Below, piece after piece: positions 8,451-15,888 of a DNA stretch of 21,647 nucleotides. The stretch comes from Fidelibacterota bacterium UBA2125 (GTDB taxonomy: Bacteria; Fidelibacterota; Marinisomatia; Marinisomatales; S15-B10): the NCBI GenBank assembly GCA_002329125.1, contig DCXX01000019.1, forward strand, positions 1,384-23,030. The letters are read 5' to 3'. The notes under the pieces are model-generated. The model worked only from the letters and a program-made list of their open reading frames with translations, was not told the origin of the DNA and did no database searches. Position 1 is the stretch's first letter. Every line of letters begins with the position of its first letter. Both the position numbers and the translations under genes were made by a program.

Positions 8451-9188
8451 TCAGCGATCTAACTTGAATTTCTCAGTCTTGATATCGTCCAGGCCCTCTT
8501 TGTCAAAAGGATATTCCAATTGATCCTGAATGTTGTATAATGATATCAACATAAATTGGCTAAGCAACACAATGAAATAAGTGACTGTTGCAGGGGTATC
8601 CAATCCGACTTTATTTATGATTGTAGGAGTATAAACTAATGGAAAAATATAAATGTAAGCTTCACAATATGCTTTAAGACTTATGGGAGTTCTATGAATA
8701 TCAATGGCTATCAGGTTATCAATGGACTCATGTACATGCTCCATAAAGCGATAAATCCTTATTCTGAGTCTTTCTGATATAAATTCTTTTTGTTCTTCTG
8801 TAAACTCAAAAACTCGGTTGGTAATTCTATCAAATTGTTCGGTTTCAAAATCATTGCTATAGAGGTGTGCTATTAAACTGTCACTGATATCAGTAAGAAT
8901 GCCTGAAATTATGTCTTTATTGGCCTGGTCCATCTTTTTATTTCCCATAAAACAGTAATAAATGGCTTTTAGAGCACCCCTGAAAAGGCTCAAATGTTCA
9001 AGGGCATTTTCTCTTCTTTGAAAAGAACCACGAATTGTGAATACCAGTGGGAAGACTATAGCGATACTTATTAATGTTAAATCAATGTTGTAGATTAGTT
9101 TGTATTGATAGGAGAAGAGCAAACTAACCAATGTAATAACCATTGCTATCAGGGTACGATGGTTTATTATGCCAACGAACTTAATCAT
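8451..9188 (-). CDS. Bestrophin-like integral membrane protein (tentative)
   Basis: The 245-residue protein has two hydrophobic segments near the N-terminus (about residues 12-50) and two more around 175-225, separated by a long helical, charged cytoplasmic region. The FRGALKAIYYCF stretch after the second helix and the terminal NIQDQLEYPFDKEGLDDI resemble bestrophin and bestrophin-like proteins, where a Pro-Phe-x(n)-Asp-Asp acidic cluster follows the last helix. Those proteins are anion channels; function here is inferred and uncertain. I place the start at the ATG ending at 9188, because an AGGA lies 9 bases before it. An in-frame ATG three codons earlier (9197) has that AGGA directly abutting it. 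Composition is strongly AT-rich. The gene is divergent from the CotH-like gene, with about 60 bases between, and precedes udk by 62 bases. Confidence 0.5.
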   Translation of the reverse strand: MIKFVGIINHRTLIAMVITLVSLLFSYQYKLIYNIDLTLISIAIVFPLVFTIRGSFQRRENALEHLSLFRGALKAIYYCFMGNKKMDQANKDIISGILTDISDSLIAHLYSNDFETEQFDRITNRVFEFTEEQKEFISERLRIRIYRFMEHVHESIDNLIAIDIHRTPISLKAYCEAYIYIFPLVYTPTIINKVGLDTPATVTYFIVLLSQFMLISLYNIQDQLEYPFDKEGLDDIKTEKFKLDR

Positions 9189-9248
9189 GATTCTCATTCC
9201 TACTTTCGAGTTATGTTACTAGGGGAAAACTAACTTAAAAGAAAAACT

Positions 9249-10298
9249 ATGATAAAGCAAATAACAACATCCATCAGGATCTTATATCTATTAATAGTTC
9301 TTTCTGGATTAAATGCCCAGGATACTAATGGAAAAAAACTTGAAAAAGTGACAAAGCTATTCCGGGATGACCAAACTCTTTCAGTAATAATGAGTTATTC
9401 AATAAAGAATGTTAAACGGAATACCAACGATTCTACTTTTATTGACACTAAACTTTCTTATTTAGATGAAGAAAATCAATGGAAAGAAATTGCTGTTGCC
9501 ATAAGGGCTCGTGGCAATTTCAGACGAAATAAGTGTTTTTATACTCCTATAAAAATGGAGATAAAAAAATCTGATGCAAAAAAAACGATATTTAAAGGCA
9601 ATAAGAAATTGAAATTGGTTCTTCCTTGTTTGAAGGAACGAGGGAAAAATGATGATGTTATTCAAGAATATCTTGCTTACAAGCTATATGAAATAATTTC
9701 CCCTTACCATTTTAAAACAAAATTGCTCGACCTTGATTTAGGAGAAATAAGAGGAAGAAAAACAAGAAGCCACCAATTAAAAGCATTTCTTATAGAAGAT
9801 GATAAAAGAGTGGCAAATAGAAATGGCGGCAAAGTTGTTGAAAGTTTCATTCATCCATTGGCAATGGATCCATTGACTTCTGTACAAAATTCTTTCTTTC
9901 AGTTTATGATTGGGAATACTGATTATTCAGTGGCTTACCAACATAACGGGAAACTTCTCTATGTGAATTCCATGATTATTCCATTGCCGTATGATTTTGA
10001 TATGTCAGGATTGGTGGATGCAAGTTATGCCGTTGCCAATGAACAGTTGAATATTTCATCAGTAAGACAGAGGAAATACAGAGGTTTCAAGAGAGACCAA
10101 AAGATTTTTGATAAGGTGCGGAATCAATTTTTAAATAACAAAACACAATTTTTTAATATAGTGGATGGTTTTGAAGATAATTTTGACGATAGAAGGGAAT
10201 TTTCAAAAACGAGGGATTATATTCTTAATTTTTTTGAAATACTAGAGAATGATGCCCAGTATAAATCCTACATTGCAAATCAAGCCAGAGGAAAGTAA
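9249..10298 (+). CDS. Secreted CotH-kinase-like protein
   Basis: The 349-residue protein starts with a signal peptide (hydrophobic core ILYLLIVLSGLNA, likely cleavage before QD near residue 23). The body follows the plan of CotH-like atypical kinases. These have an RGN motif (ARGNFRR, residues 87-93), a following KxP-like strand (TPIKMEI), a lysine-rich KLKLVLPCL strand, a helix in the LAYKLYEI style (142-149), then IGNTDYSV (221-228) and a metal-binding PYDFD (247-251) near SGLV. Spore CotH and Bacteroidota relatives phosphorylate or modify surface proteins, but many members are uncharacterised. Here an extracytoplasmic location is the only firm inference. Two cysteines (96, 127) could pair. 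The DNA is very AT-rich: the 60 bases from 9541 hold only 15 G or C. No good Shine-Dalgarno sequence precedes the ATG. The stop is 5 bases from the convergent cdd stop. Confidence 0.6.
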   Translation: MIKQITTSIRILYLLIVLSGLNAQDTNGKKLEKVTKLFRDDQTLSVIMSYSIKNVKRNTNDSTFIDTKLSYLDEENQWKEIAVAIRARGNFRRNKCFYTPIKMEIKKSDAKKTIFKGNKKLKLVLPCLKERGKNDDVIQEYLAYKLYEIISPYHFKTKLLDLDLGEIRGRKTRSHQLKAFLIEDDKRVANRNGGKVVESFIHPLAMDPLTSVQNSFFQFMIGNTDYSVAYQHNGKLLYVNSMIIPLPYDFDMSGLVDASYAVANEQLNISSVRQRKYRGFKRDQKIFDKVRNQFLNNKTQFFNIVDGFEDNFDDRREFSKTRDYILNFFEILENDAQYKSYIANQARGK

Positions 10299-10303
10299 AT
10301 AAT

Positions 10304-10699
10304 TTATCCTGACTTGCTTTTGGTGAGTGATCGGTCATCAAAAGCTCTGGGAAGCAAGTTTCCACTTTGAAGTTCTTCCGTTGAGCCATCTTCCCCTATA
10401 ATGATGATGGGAATATCACCGCAAAGGTCCCATATAAACTGGCGGCAGGCACCGCAAGGGCCGCCACTCCCTTTGGAAGATATAGCGAGGCGTTTGAAAT
10501 TTCTGTAGCCTTTAGCCACAGCTGAACATATTGCCGCTCTTTCGGCACATATTGTTAAGCCGTAGCTACTTGATTCAACGTTACAACCTGATATAATATT
10601 ACCGTCATCTGTCTCAACCGCTGCGCCGACAGTATAGTTTGAATAAGGGGCGTGGGCGTTTTTTCGCACTTCGATAGCAGCTTTAACAATGGTTTCCAT
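10304..10699 (-). CDS. cdd: Cytidine deaminase
   Basis: Cdd hydrolyses cytidine and deoxycytidine to uridine and deoxyuridine with release of ammonia. The 131-residue length is that of the small homotetrameric class. HAPYSNYTVGAAV is at residues 16-28 and GCNVES at 38-43. The catalytic and zinc-binding CAER is at 51-54 (Cys51, Glu53), and PCGAC at 81-85 supplies Cys82 and Cys85. The reading frame stays open to 10780, but that extension lies inside the rhomboid gene. The ATG at 10697-10699 begins exactly at the family's N-terminus and overlaps the rhomboid stop as TGATG. Cdd supplies uridine to Udk and deoxyuridine to Tdk, so it complements the salvage operon although it sits in a separate transcription unit. 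Confidence 0.96.
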   Translation of the reverse strand: METIVKAAIEVRKNAHAPYSNYTVGAAVETDDGNIISGCNVESSSYGLTICAERAAICSAVAKGYRNFKRLAISSKGSGGPCGACRQFIWDLCGDIPIIIIGEDGSTEELQSGNLLPRAFDDRSLTKSKSG

Positions 10700-11352
10700 C
10701 AGATAGACTCGATCCTTATTCTTCGCAATACCTGAATCAGTCCAAGTCCCGCCAGGAAGCCGCCGATGTGAGCAAACCATGCCACGCCGCCAGTGGTATC
10801 CAATCCGAGGGCTGATAGCCCGTTGGTAAGCTGCATGAGAAACCAGAAACCCAGAACATAAAATGCAGGAATCCTTATTGATGTAAAGTAGAAGAAGAGA
10901 AACAGAAATGTGTGGACTTTTGCGTGGGGGAAAAGAATCATATAGGCGGCAAGGATACCTGCAATGGCGCCGCTGGCACCGACGATGGGAATGATAGAGG
11001 TAGGATCCACCAGGGTTTGGACTATACCGGCCGCAAGGCCGGAAGCAAAATAGAAAATGGTAAATTTTACATGTCCCAGGATTCCTTCCACATTATCGGC
11101 AAAGATCCAGAGGTAGAGCATGTTACCACCTAAGTGAGTGATACTTCCGTGAAGAAACATGGAAGTGAGAAGTGTTAAGGTGAAGTGACCAAAATCGACA
11201 GTCGCCATCTTTGGAATAATAGCAAAGACAGTGGTGAATTCCCTCGGTGCCACCATCTGCAGAAAAAACAGAGCCACATTGATGGCCACCAAAGCATAGG
11301 TGACATAAGGGATGAGGACCCTGGGATTGTCATCGCGGTATGGGAAGAACAT
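10699..11352 (-). CDS. Rhomboid-family intramembrane serine protease
   Basis: Rhomboids cleave transmembrane substrates inside the lipid bilayer. The 217-residue protein has about six helices. The catalytic serine is in GASGAIAG (Ser127) and the histidine in AHIGGFLAG (His195). The HGSITHLGGNMLYL segment at 68-81 supplies the conserved His and Asn residues of the oxyanion region. These are all the key residues of an active enzyme. The N-terminus (FFPYRDDNP) is typical of short bacterial rhomboids. The gene sits 43 bases downstream of the M23 gene and overlaps cdd by one base. No clear Shine-Dalgarno sequence is seen. Its substrate is unknown. Confidence 0.94.
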   Translation of the reverse strand: MFFPYRDDNPRVLIPYVTYALVAINVALFFLQMVAPREFTTVFAIIPKMATVDFGHFTLTLLTSMFLHGSITHLGGNMLYLWIFADNVEGILGHVKFTIFYFASGLAAGIVQTLVDPTSIIPIVGASGAIAGILAAYMILFPHAKVHTFLFLFFYFTSIRIPAFYVLGFWFLMQLTNGLSALGLDTTGGVAWFAHIGGFLAGLGLIQVLRRIRIESI

Positions 11353-11395
11353 TTTATCTAATTCGCCGAAATGTCCCGGGAATCACTGCTCCATG

Positions 11396-13642
11396 TTAAT
11401 TTACTGAAAATGTGATTTCTTTTGTGGATCTGTTTCCTACCTGATCGGTGGCGGTGATTACAAGCTGATATTGGCCAGCACCCAGAAAACCGTCCAGCCG
11501 GTAGCGCACCTCTTTTTTAATGGGGTGGTACTCGAAGTAGAGACTTTCCCCGTCAAGGGTCATCTGTATATCCTTGTCCTTTCCGATACCTGCCAGGTCA
11601 TCTTCAACCTTTCCTGAAATTGTGGTGAAGTCTGTGCTGGAGTAGCTTGCCTTCTGGCCCGGAAAGAAATCGTAAATGCGGGGAGGTACGGTATCTTCAA
11701 TAACGGCCACCGCTTCAAAACTGTAAAGAGGCGCTGAAAGTAATCGGTCCACGATGGAGAACTTAGATGGTAAATAAGTCCATCCTTCTTTTTGATCGTA
11801 GTAGAATATTCCTTTTTTCTCAGCCGACTCAAAATTTTTCAACTGAAGACTTACTCTAGCACTGTCTTTCAGTGCCCTATCAAAGGGTTGGAGTTGATAG
11901 ACCTTGCTCGTAAATCGTCCCGTTTTCAGGGGAACAGGATTTTCAACAGCTTCAATCCAGAAAGCGGTGGTGTCGTAAAAGGTTTGTTTCGTGGTTTTGA
12001 GAACGCATTTCCCGTCAATGGAAAAAGCGGCGACACTCTCTGCACCGACAGAAAGTTCCGGGTTGAAGCGGAACCTCATCTCCCGCACTGCCGCCCCGGA
12101 AACAGTAAAAGTTACCTCTTCCATTTCCGCCAGATCCTGAGGCTTAAGAGGAGCGGAATGAAAGACACCGGGACGCACCTGCTTCAGTGGGAGATTAAGA
12201 AGCTTGCTTCCCTTAAGAGTAAGATTAGCAGCCTGTTGGAAATAGCCTCGGGCCGCAACTTCTATAACCACTGATTTTTCCAAGTGAGAAACAGATAGCT
12301 GGAAGGGAGTGGTCATATGGTCCGCCACTTCGGCCTTGTAAGGTAAATGATACGCCTCGCTCACACCGCCCAAACTGTTAATTCCCATGAATTGCAGAAT
12401 CCTGTTTCTCGTTATCTTTTTAGGGAGCTCTACTACCAGCGCCCGGTCTGATTTCTCTTTTGAAATGGGATCAACTTTTACTTCCGGGTATCCTTTAGCG
12501 TTGAAGGCGTAACAGACAAAATCTGTGATAGGGAAGGGGTTTCCATCAGGGTGAACAGCTACCGTGATGGTGGATTCTTTCTCGGAGAGGATCTCAGCTC
12601 TCACGCGTGTGGGTGGGGCGATGTAAAGTGTTCCCTGAATACGTGTAACGTTCTGTGCATGATCGAAAACTCGCAGTGAGACAGAATGATACCCTGGTGA
12701 CAGGGAAAGCCGTCCGTGGCTGCTCCCTTTGACAAAGTCAGATTTTGTTTCGTTACTTATCACAAAGAGTCGATGGAAGTTTCCGTCGTTCAGTCTCCGG
12801 AGTGAGTTGTCCACGGACATCTCGAGGAGGTGATTATTGGTAAAGGAGTAGTGGTCAAACTCCAGACGGAACTGTTCAGCATCATCCACAAAGAGAGCGG
12901 CGCCGGTAATGTTGTATTTGATAGCAAAACCTGTGATTTCGTCAACGGCAGACAGCGCCAATCCCACAGTGTTGAATACATGAATTGTGTCAGGAAATTC
13001 ATACAGTGCGGCGCTCTTTCTATGAAGAGGAAAGATCTGTGGAAGAGTTACGCCGTTGATTACTGCTTCCGGGCTGAGGGGAATGACAGCCAGTCTGTCC
13101 ATTTTGGGCCTGTGCCGATCATCCATGCCAAAACCGTTGGTAAAAGGATTGATGGGTCGGTTGAGGGTATCCCGCATTTCAAAATGGAGGTGGGGCCCGA
13201 AGGCGCCGCCCGAATCACCGGAATAACCGATGAAGTCACCCTTGTTCACAAGCATTTCATTGGGGCGAAAATATTTGTCCACGGCGTAGGATCGATTCCG
13301 CTTCTGCTCAAAGCGGATGATTTCGTTCAGTAAATCGGTAAAACCGTCAAGATGAGCATATACCACCGTTTTACCATCGTTCAGTTTTTGGTAGAGAATC
13401 CGCCCGTAGCCGTCAGACGAGACTCTGATCCGCTCCACGTAGCCACTATCTATGGCCACTACCTCATGTCCTGTTTTCCCTTCGGTGGATATGTCGAGAC
13501 CAGCATGGAATCTCCTCGGTCTCGGATTTGCGAAATTAGAGGAGACAACCCTTCCTAGTTTTAACGGCCAGATGTAATCTTGTGCAGAACTAAAGTTTGA
13601 AAGGGAAAGAATAGTTGCGAGAATAAGAGTATAGAGTTTCAT
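11396..13642 (-). CDS. Secreted M23-family metallopeptidase with long beta-rich C-terminal region
   Basis: M23 (LytM/lysostaphin-type) zinc peptidases cut peptidoglycan cross-links. The 748-residue protein begins with a signal peptide (MKLYTLILATILSLSNFSSA, cleavage before QD). The M23 domain covers residues about 25-175. Zinc and catalytic residues are visible: His46 and Asp50 in FHAGLD, His97 in YAHLDG, and His151/His153 in GPHLHFEMR. The set looks intact, so catalysis is plausible. About 570 residues follow, probably several immunoglobulin-like beta domains, the last being ATDQVGNRSTKEITFSVN. An in-frame TTG at 13666 would lengthen the protein, but the ATG at 13642 starts the signal peptide directly. 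It heads a probable operon with the rhomboid and cdd. Confidence 0.88.
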   Translation of the reverse strand: MKLYTLILATILSLSNFSSAQDYIWPLKLGRVVSSNFANPRPRRFHAGLDISTEGKTGHEVVAIDSGYVERIRVSSDGYGRILYQKLNDGKTVVYAHLDGFTDLLNEIIRFEQKRNRSYAVDKYFRPNEMLVNKGDFIGYSGDSGGAFGPHLHFEMRDTLNRPINPFTNGFGMDDRHRPKMDRLAVIPLSPEAVINGVTLPQIFPLHRKSAALYEFPDTIHVFNTVGLALSAVDEITGFAIKYNITGAALFVDDAEQFRLEFDHYSFTNNHLLEMSVDNSLRRLNDGNFHRLFVISNETKSDFVKGSSHGRLSLSPGYHSVSLRVFDHAQNVTRIQGTLYIAPPTRVRAEILSEKESTITVAVHPDGNPFPITDFVCYAFNAKGYPEVKVDPISKEKSDRALVVELPKKITRNRILQFMGINSLGGVSEAYHLPYKAEVADHMTTPFQLSVSHLEKSVVIEVAARGYFQQAANLTLKGSKLLNLPLKQVRPGVFHSAPLKPQDLAEMEEVTFTVSGAAVREMRFRFNPELSVGAESVAAFSIDGKCVLKTTKQTFYDTTAFWIEAVENPVPLKTGRFTSKVYQLQPFDRALKDSARVSLQLKNFESAEKKGIFYYDQKEGWTYLPSKFSIVDRLLSAPLYSFEAVAVIEDTVPPRIYDFFPGQKASYSSTDFTTISGKVEDDLAGIGKDKDIQMTLDGESLYFEYHPIKKEVRYRLDGFLGAGQYQLVITATDQVGNRSTKEITFSVN

Positions 13643-13791
13643 GGATTGATAGTATTGAAAGGTCAATTTAGACAGAGGATCAAAGGACTATCAACCAAAT
13701 TGTCAGCCGATTTTCTTCTAAGATTTTTCCAAGGAATGTTTAAATTGAGTTGTCAGGCATGGGACTTGAAACATTTAATACCGGAGGAAAT

Positions 13792-14487
13792 ATGATGAAA
13801 CGACTGGTGGTTCCTATTATTGCTCTATCCCTTTTTATACCTACCCAACGTGCCGATGCCCTTTTTGGTGTGGGGTTGAAATATGTGGGAGATTCATTCT
13901 CTGTGGGGGAGTGGAGTGACGGAACCACGTTGTATTCACTTAGTGGAAGCGGTTTTGACGGTGCTGCGCTTGGTGGACTGTTTGTCTACATAGATGCGAT
14001 CCCCTTTATTGATCTTGAAGCGAGTTTCGAAATGTCCGGGGCGCCTTATGATCTGGAATTTCAAAACAGTGTAACGAGTCTTCCTGCGACGAAATTTGGT
14101 TGGACTAGACTTTCAACATATTACACCGCCAGAAAAGAAGTTTTTGGTCTAGGTTTGCCTATTCTTGGTGGTGGTGCTATTCACGTTGGTGGGGGAATAA
14201 ACAGTCACCAGACTTCAAAGCTGGCTGACCTGGATATGATGAGCGGTATCATCGGTGACCTTGCTACTGGCGGCGAAGGAATGAAGCTGGAATCTCAGGT
14301 TGAAGATTTTGTCAAAAACAAGGACAATTGGATCGAAGGGTCAGGTGTTCATCTGCAAGCCGGATTGCAAATGAAGATTCTCACTTTCAATGCATTTGTC
14401 AACTACAGGATTACCATGGCTGAGGATGTTGTTCCTGATGCCAAGAGTTTTTCTTCCATCTGGGCAGGATTAGCTTTTGGGCTTTAA
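13792..14487 (+). CDS. Predicted outer-membrane beta-barrel protein, unknown function
   Basis: I do not recognise a specific family. The 231-residue protein has a signal peptide (MMKRLVVPIIALSLFIPTQR, probable cleavage after ADA near residue 24). The rest is glycine- and aromatic-rich with alternating hydrophobic residues, ending in an amphipathic strand (SIWAGLAFGL) that suits an outer-membrane barrel. GGGAIHVGGGI near the middle looks like a barrel strand and turn. GGAGG at 13783-13787 lies 4 bases before the ATG at 13792 and 7 before a second ATG at 13795. The second is better spaced, so the start could be either. The frame is open upstream to a TTG at 13750, which I reject. It is a monocistronic gene closed by the hairpin at 14510-14539. 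Confidence 0.7.
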   Translation: MMKRLVVPIIALSLFIPTQRADALFGVGLKYVGDSFSVGEWSDGTTLYSLSGSGFDGAALGGLFVYIDAIPFIDLEASFEMSGAPYDLEFQNSVTSLPATKFGWTRLSTYYTARKEVFGLGLPILGGGAIHVGGGINSHQTSKLADLDMMSGIIGDLATGGEGMKLESQVEDFVKNKDNWIEGSGVHLQAGLQMKILTFNAFVNYRITMAEDVVPDAKSFSSIWAGLAFGL

Positions 14488-14509
14488 CTGAAATAGAGAA
14501 ACTGATTTG

Positions 14510-14539
14510 AAAAAGGCGGCGTCAGCCGCCTTTTTTTTT
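14510..14539. terminator. Bidirectional rho-independent terminator
   Basis: A perfect 6-base-pair stem of GGCGGC (14515-14520) and GCCGCC (14525-14530) closes a GTCA tetraloop. It is followed by nine Ts (14531-14539) and preceded by five As (14510-14514). It lies between the convergent stops at 14487 and 14548, so it can terminate the beta-barrel gene on the plus strand and, with a shorter U tract, the lipoprotein operon on the minus strand. Confidence 0.93.
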
Positions 14540-14547
14540 ACGTGAAT

Positions 14548-15096
14548 CTAGCGGGAAAGTGGGGCCACTGACTGATAGGTCCAACTCTCCAAATCTTTGG
14601 AAACATAATGGCGCCCATTCTTGGTCATAGCTAGATAGAATGATTGAGATCCATCTTGGCTGGGCAGTAGCGCCAGCGAAACAAAATCATCTCGGCTGTC
14701 CACACGGACGGTTTTCTTAAAGGAATTTCCTACAGTGATTGCATTCTTGTTATCCATCTTATATATGTTACCGAGGTTGGTCATGGCAGCGAAACCTATG
14801 ATGGGAGGGGCAATGCCAAACTGGTAGGAGACAACGGATACAACGGTCTCCTGACTTGCTATCGTGGGATTGTCACGCCTTTTTATTTCTTCTAATGAAG
14901 TCCGCAATTCACTTATCAGTTCAGGGTTGACAGACTCTCCGGGAGGACCCTGAGGTCCCGGTTTACCGGGAGCGCCTGTTTTACCCTGAGGTCCCGGTTC
15001 GCCCTGCGCTCCCTGCGGACCCGGTTCACCCTGTTGTGCAGGACCACTGCACCCGGCTATGAGGAAGACAAGTGATAGTAGAAGAAGCTTTTTCAA
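14548..15096 (-). CDS. Lipoprotein with collagen-like Gly-X-Y repeat
   Basis: The 182-residue protein is a predicted lipoprotein: MKKLLLLSLVFLIAGC carries a lipobox with the lipidated Cys at 16. Residues 23-55 are eleven uninterrupted Gly-X-Y triplets (GEP, GPQ, GAQ, GEP, GPQ, GKT, GAP, GKP, GPQ, GPP, GES), rich in Pro at X or Y as in bacterial collagen-like proteins that trimerise. A short helical segment follows (ELISELRTSLEEIKRRD, perhaps a coiled coil), then about 110 residues that look beta-rich. The start is inferred to be a TTG at 15094-15096, which overlaps the upstream stop as TTGA. No ATG lies at the signal peptide, and an upstream TTG at 15165 would add 23 residues inside the previous gene. 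Attached to a membrane and trimeric are inferences; function is unknown. Confidence 0.8.
   Translation of the reverse strand: MKKLLLLSLVFLIAGCSGPAQQGEPGPQGAQGEPGPQGKTGAPGKPGPQGPPGESVNPELISELRTSLEEIKRRDNPTIASQETVVSVVSYQFGIAPPIIGFAAMTNLGNIYKMDNKNAITVGNSFKKTVRVDSRDDFVSLALLPSQDGSQSFYLAMTKNGRHYVSKDLESWTYQSVAPLSR
14948..14999 (-). repeat. Direct repeat within the collagen-like coding segment
   Basis: A 16-base unit, CCCTGAGGTCCCGGTT, occurs at 14948-14963 and again at 14984-14999, exactly 36 bases (12 codons) apart. It encodes equivalent Gly-Pro-Gln and neighbouring triplets. The in-frame spacing suggests the Gly-X-Y stretch grew by duplication and may vary in length between strains. Confidence 0.8.
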
Positions 15097-15728
15097 AAAA
15101 AAGATGAAAGGAAGCTTTCGAGTGACGGAAACTTCTGGATCAGGAAGGGAAGAGACCGTGCCCAAGCCATGGCCATAATGATAGAAAGTTCGGCTGAAAT
15201 GGCTACGATAAAGGCAGTAATGGCATTTTTTAAATGTTTGTATTTATAGGTGTTGATCATGCCTAGAGAGTAGACTTGCTTTGCGAATAGAGAGGTAGTT
15301 TGTTCGCGGTCTTGAGCTATAGTTCTGAGATGTCGAGCATAACCGCCAGCACTTTTATATTGGCTTATGCCGGCAAAGAAAAGTGGATTGGATTCTTCTT
15401 CTTCCTGCGCTTTTTCAGTACGGACTCTGGGAACTATGACAAGGATGAGATTTATGATGGTAAGCAGAGCCGCGACAAAATATACTAATACAAACAGGAA
15501 AATGAACCAGGTCATCTGCACCTTCAAGAAGTGAACGATAAAGAACACCATAAAGACACCCAGAATAGAGAGCAATGTAAAGGCTTTCTGATCTGTCCGC
15601 ATGAGTATTTGATTTTCATTCCCAAGGATCTGGAAAAGTGTAGAGAGCTCCCTCTCATAATCTGGTTTATTACCACGGTTGGTGGTTTTTCTGCGCTGAG
15701 TGGTTTTTTTTCTTACTGGTGATGCCAT
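15093..15728 (-). CDS. PycTM-like (DUF5706, Pycsar-effector-like) membrane protein
   Basis: The 211-residue protein has a basic, disordered N-terminus (1-22) and an amphipathic helix. Two membrane helices (about 49-67 and 73-99) follow, then an acidic linker and the segment NPLFFAGISQY (114-124). After that comes a helix with QVYSLGMINTYKYKHLKNAI (151-170) and a third membrane helix (about 171-191). This order, in particular two helices, the NPLFF motif, and the QxYxL...KYKxLKxA helix before the last membrane segment, is that of the Pycsar effector family (PycTM), which in phage defence disrupts the membrane on sensing cCMP or cUMP. I see no pyrimidine cyclase in the window, so defence is not established. 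AAGGTG lies 10 bases before the ATG. The stop overlaps the TTG start of the lipoprotein gene. Domain similarity is recalled, not searched. Confidence 0.6.
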   Translation of the reverse strand: MASPVRKKTTQRRKTTNRGNKPDYERELSTLFQILGNENQILMRTDQKAFTLLSILGVFMVFFIVHFLKVQMTWFIFLFVLVYFVAALLTIINLILVIVPRVRTEKAQEEEESNPLFFAGISQYKSAGGYARHLRTIAQDREQTTSLFAKQVYSLGMINTYKYKHLKNAITAFIVAISAELSIIMAMAWARSLPFLIQKFPSLESFLSSFF

Positions 15729-15888
15729 TTTATGTTTTCACCTTGAATTGTTGCCAGGTATAGAAGTCATAGACCCGCTCGAAGCTCTAATATACACAGG
15801 CTACCTGAAAAAAGAAGTTGAATAATACGGTGGAATAGACCAGCTTACAGACATAGTTCTTGATTATTGATCTTGACTGGAGGCATAT

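Noticed and set aside
8435..8460. Perfect 7-base inverted repeat AGATCGC / GCGATCT with a 12-base loop near the end of the bestrophin-like gene
   Set aside because: Considered as a terminator, but it has no T tract after the stem and overlaps the stop codon; it may be chance.
10700..10780. N-terminal extension of cytidine deaminase starting at 10780
   Set aside because: It would overlap the rhomboid C-terminus by 82 bases. Family homology starts at the ATG at 10699, which overlaps the rhomboid stop as TGATG.
15097..15165. Longer lipoprotein start at TTG 15165
   Set aside because: It adds 23 polar residues before a signal peptide that begins perfectly at MKKLLLL, and would overlap the upstream gene by more than 70 bases.
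15729..15888. Divergent promoter region with possible -10 and -35 boxes
   Set aside because: Several TATA-like hexamers exist, but none has a convincing partner at 16-18 bases, so no promoter is called.
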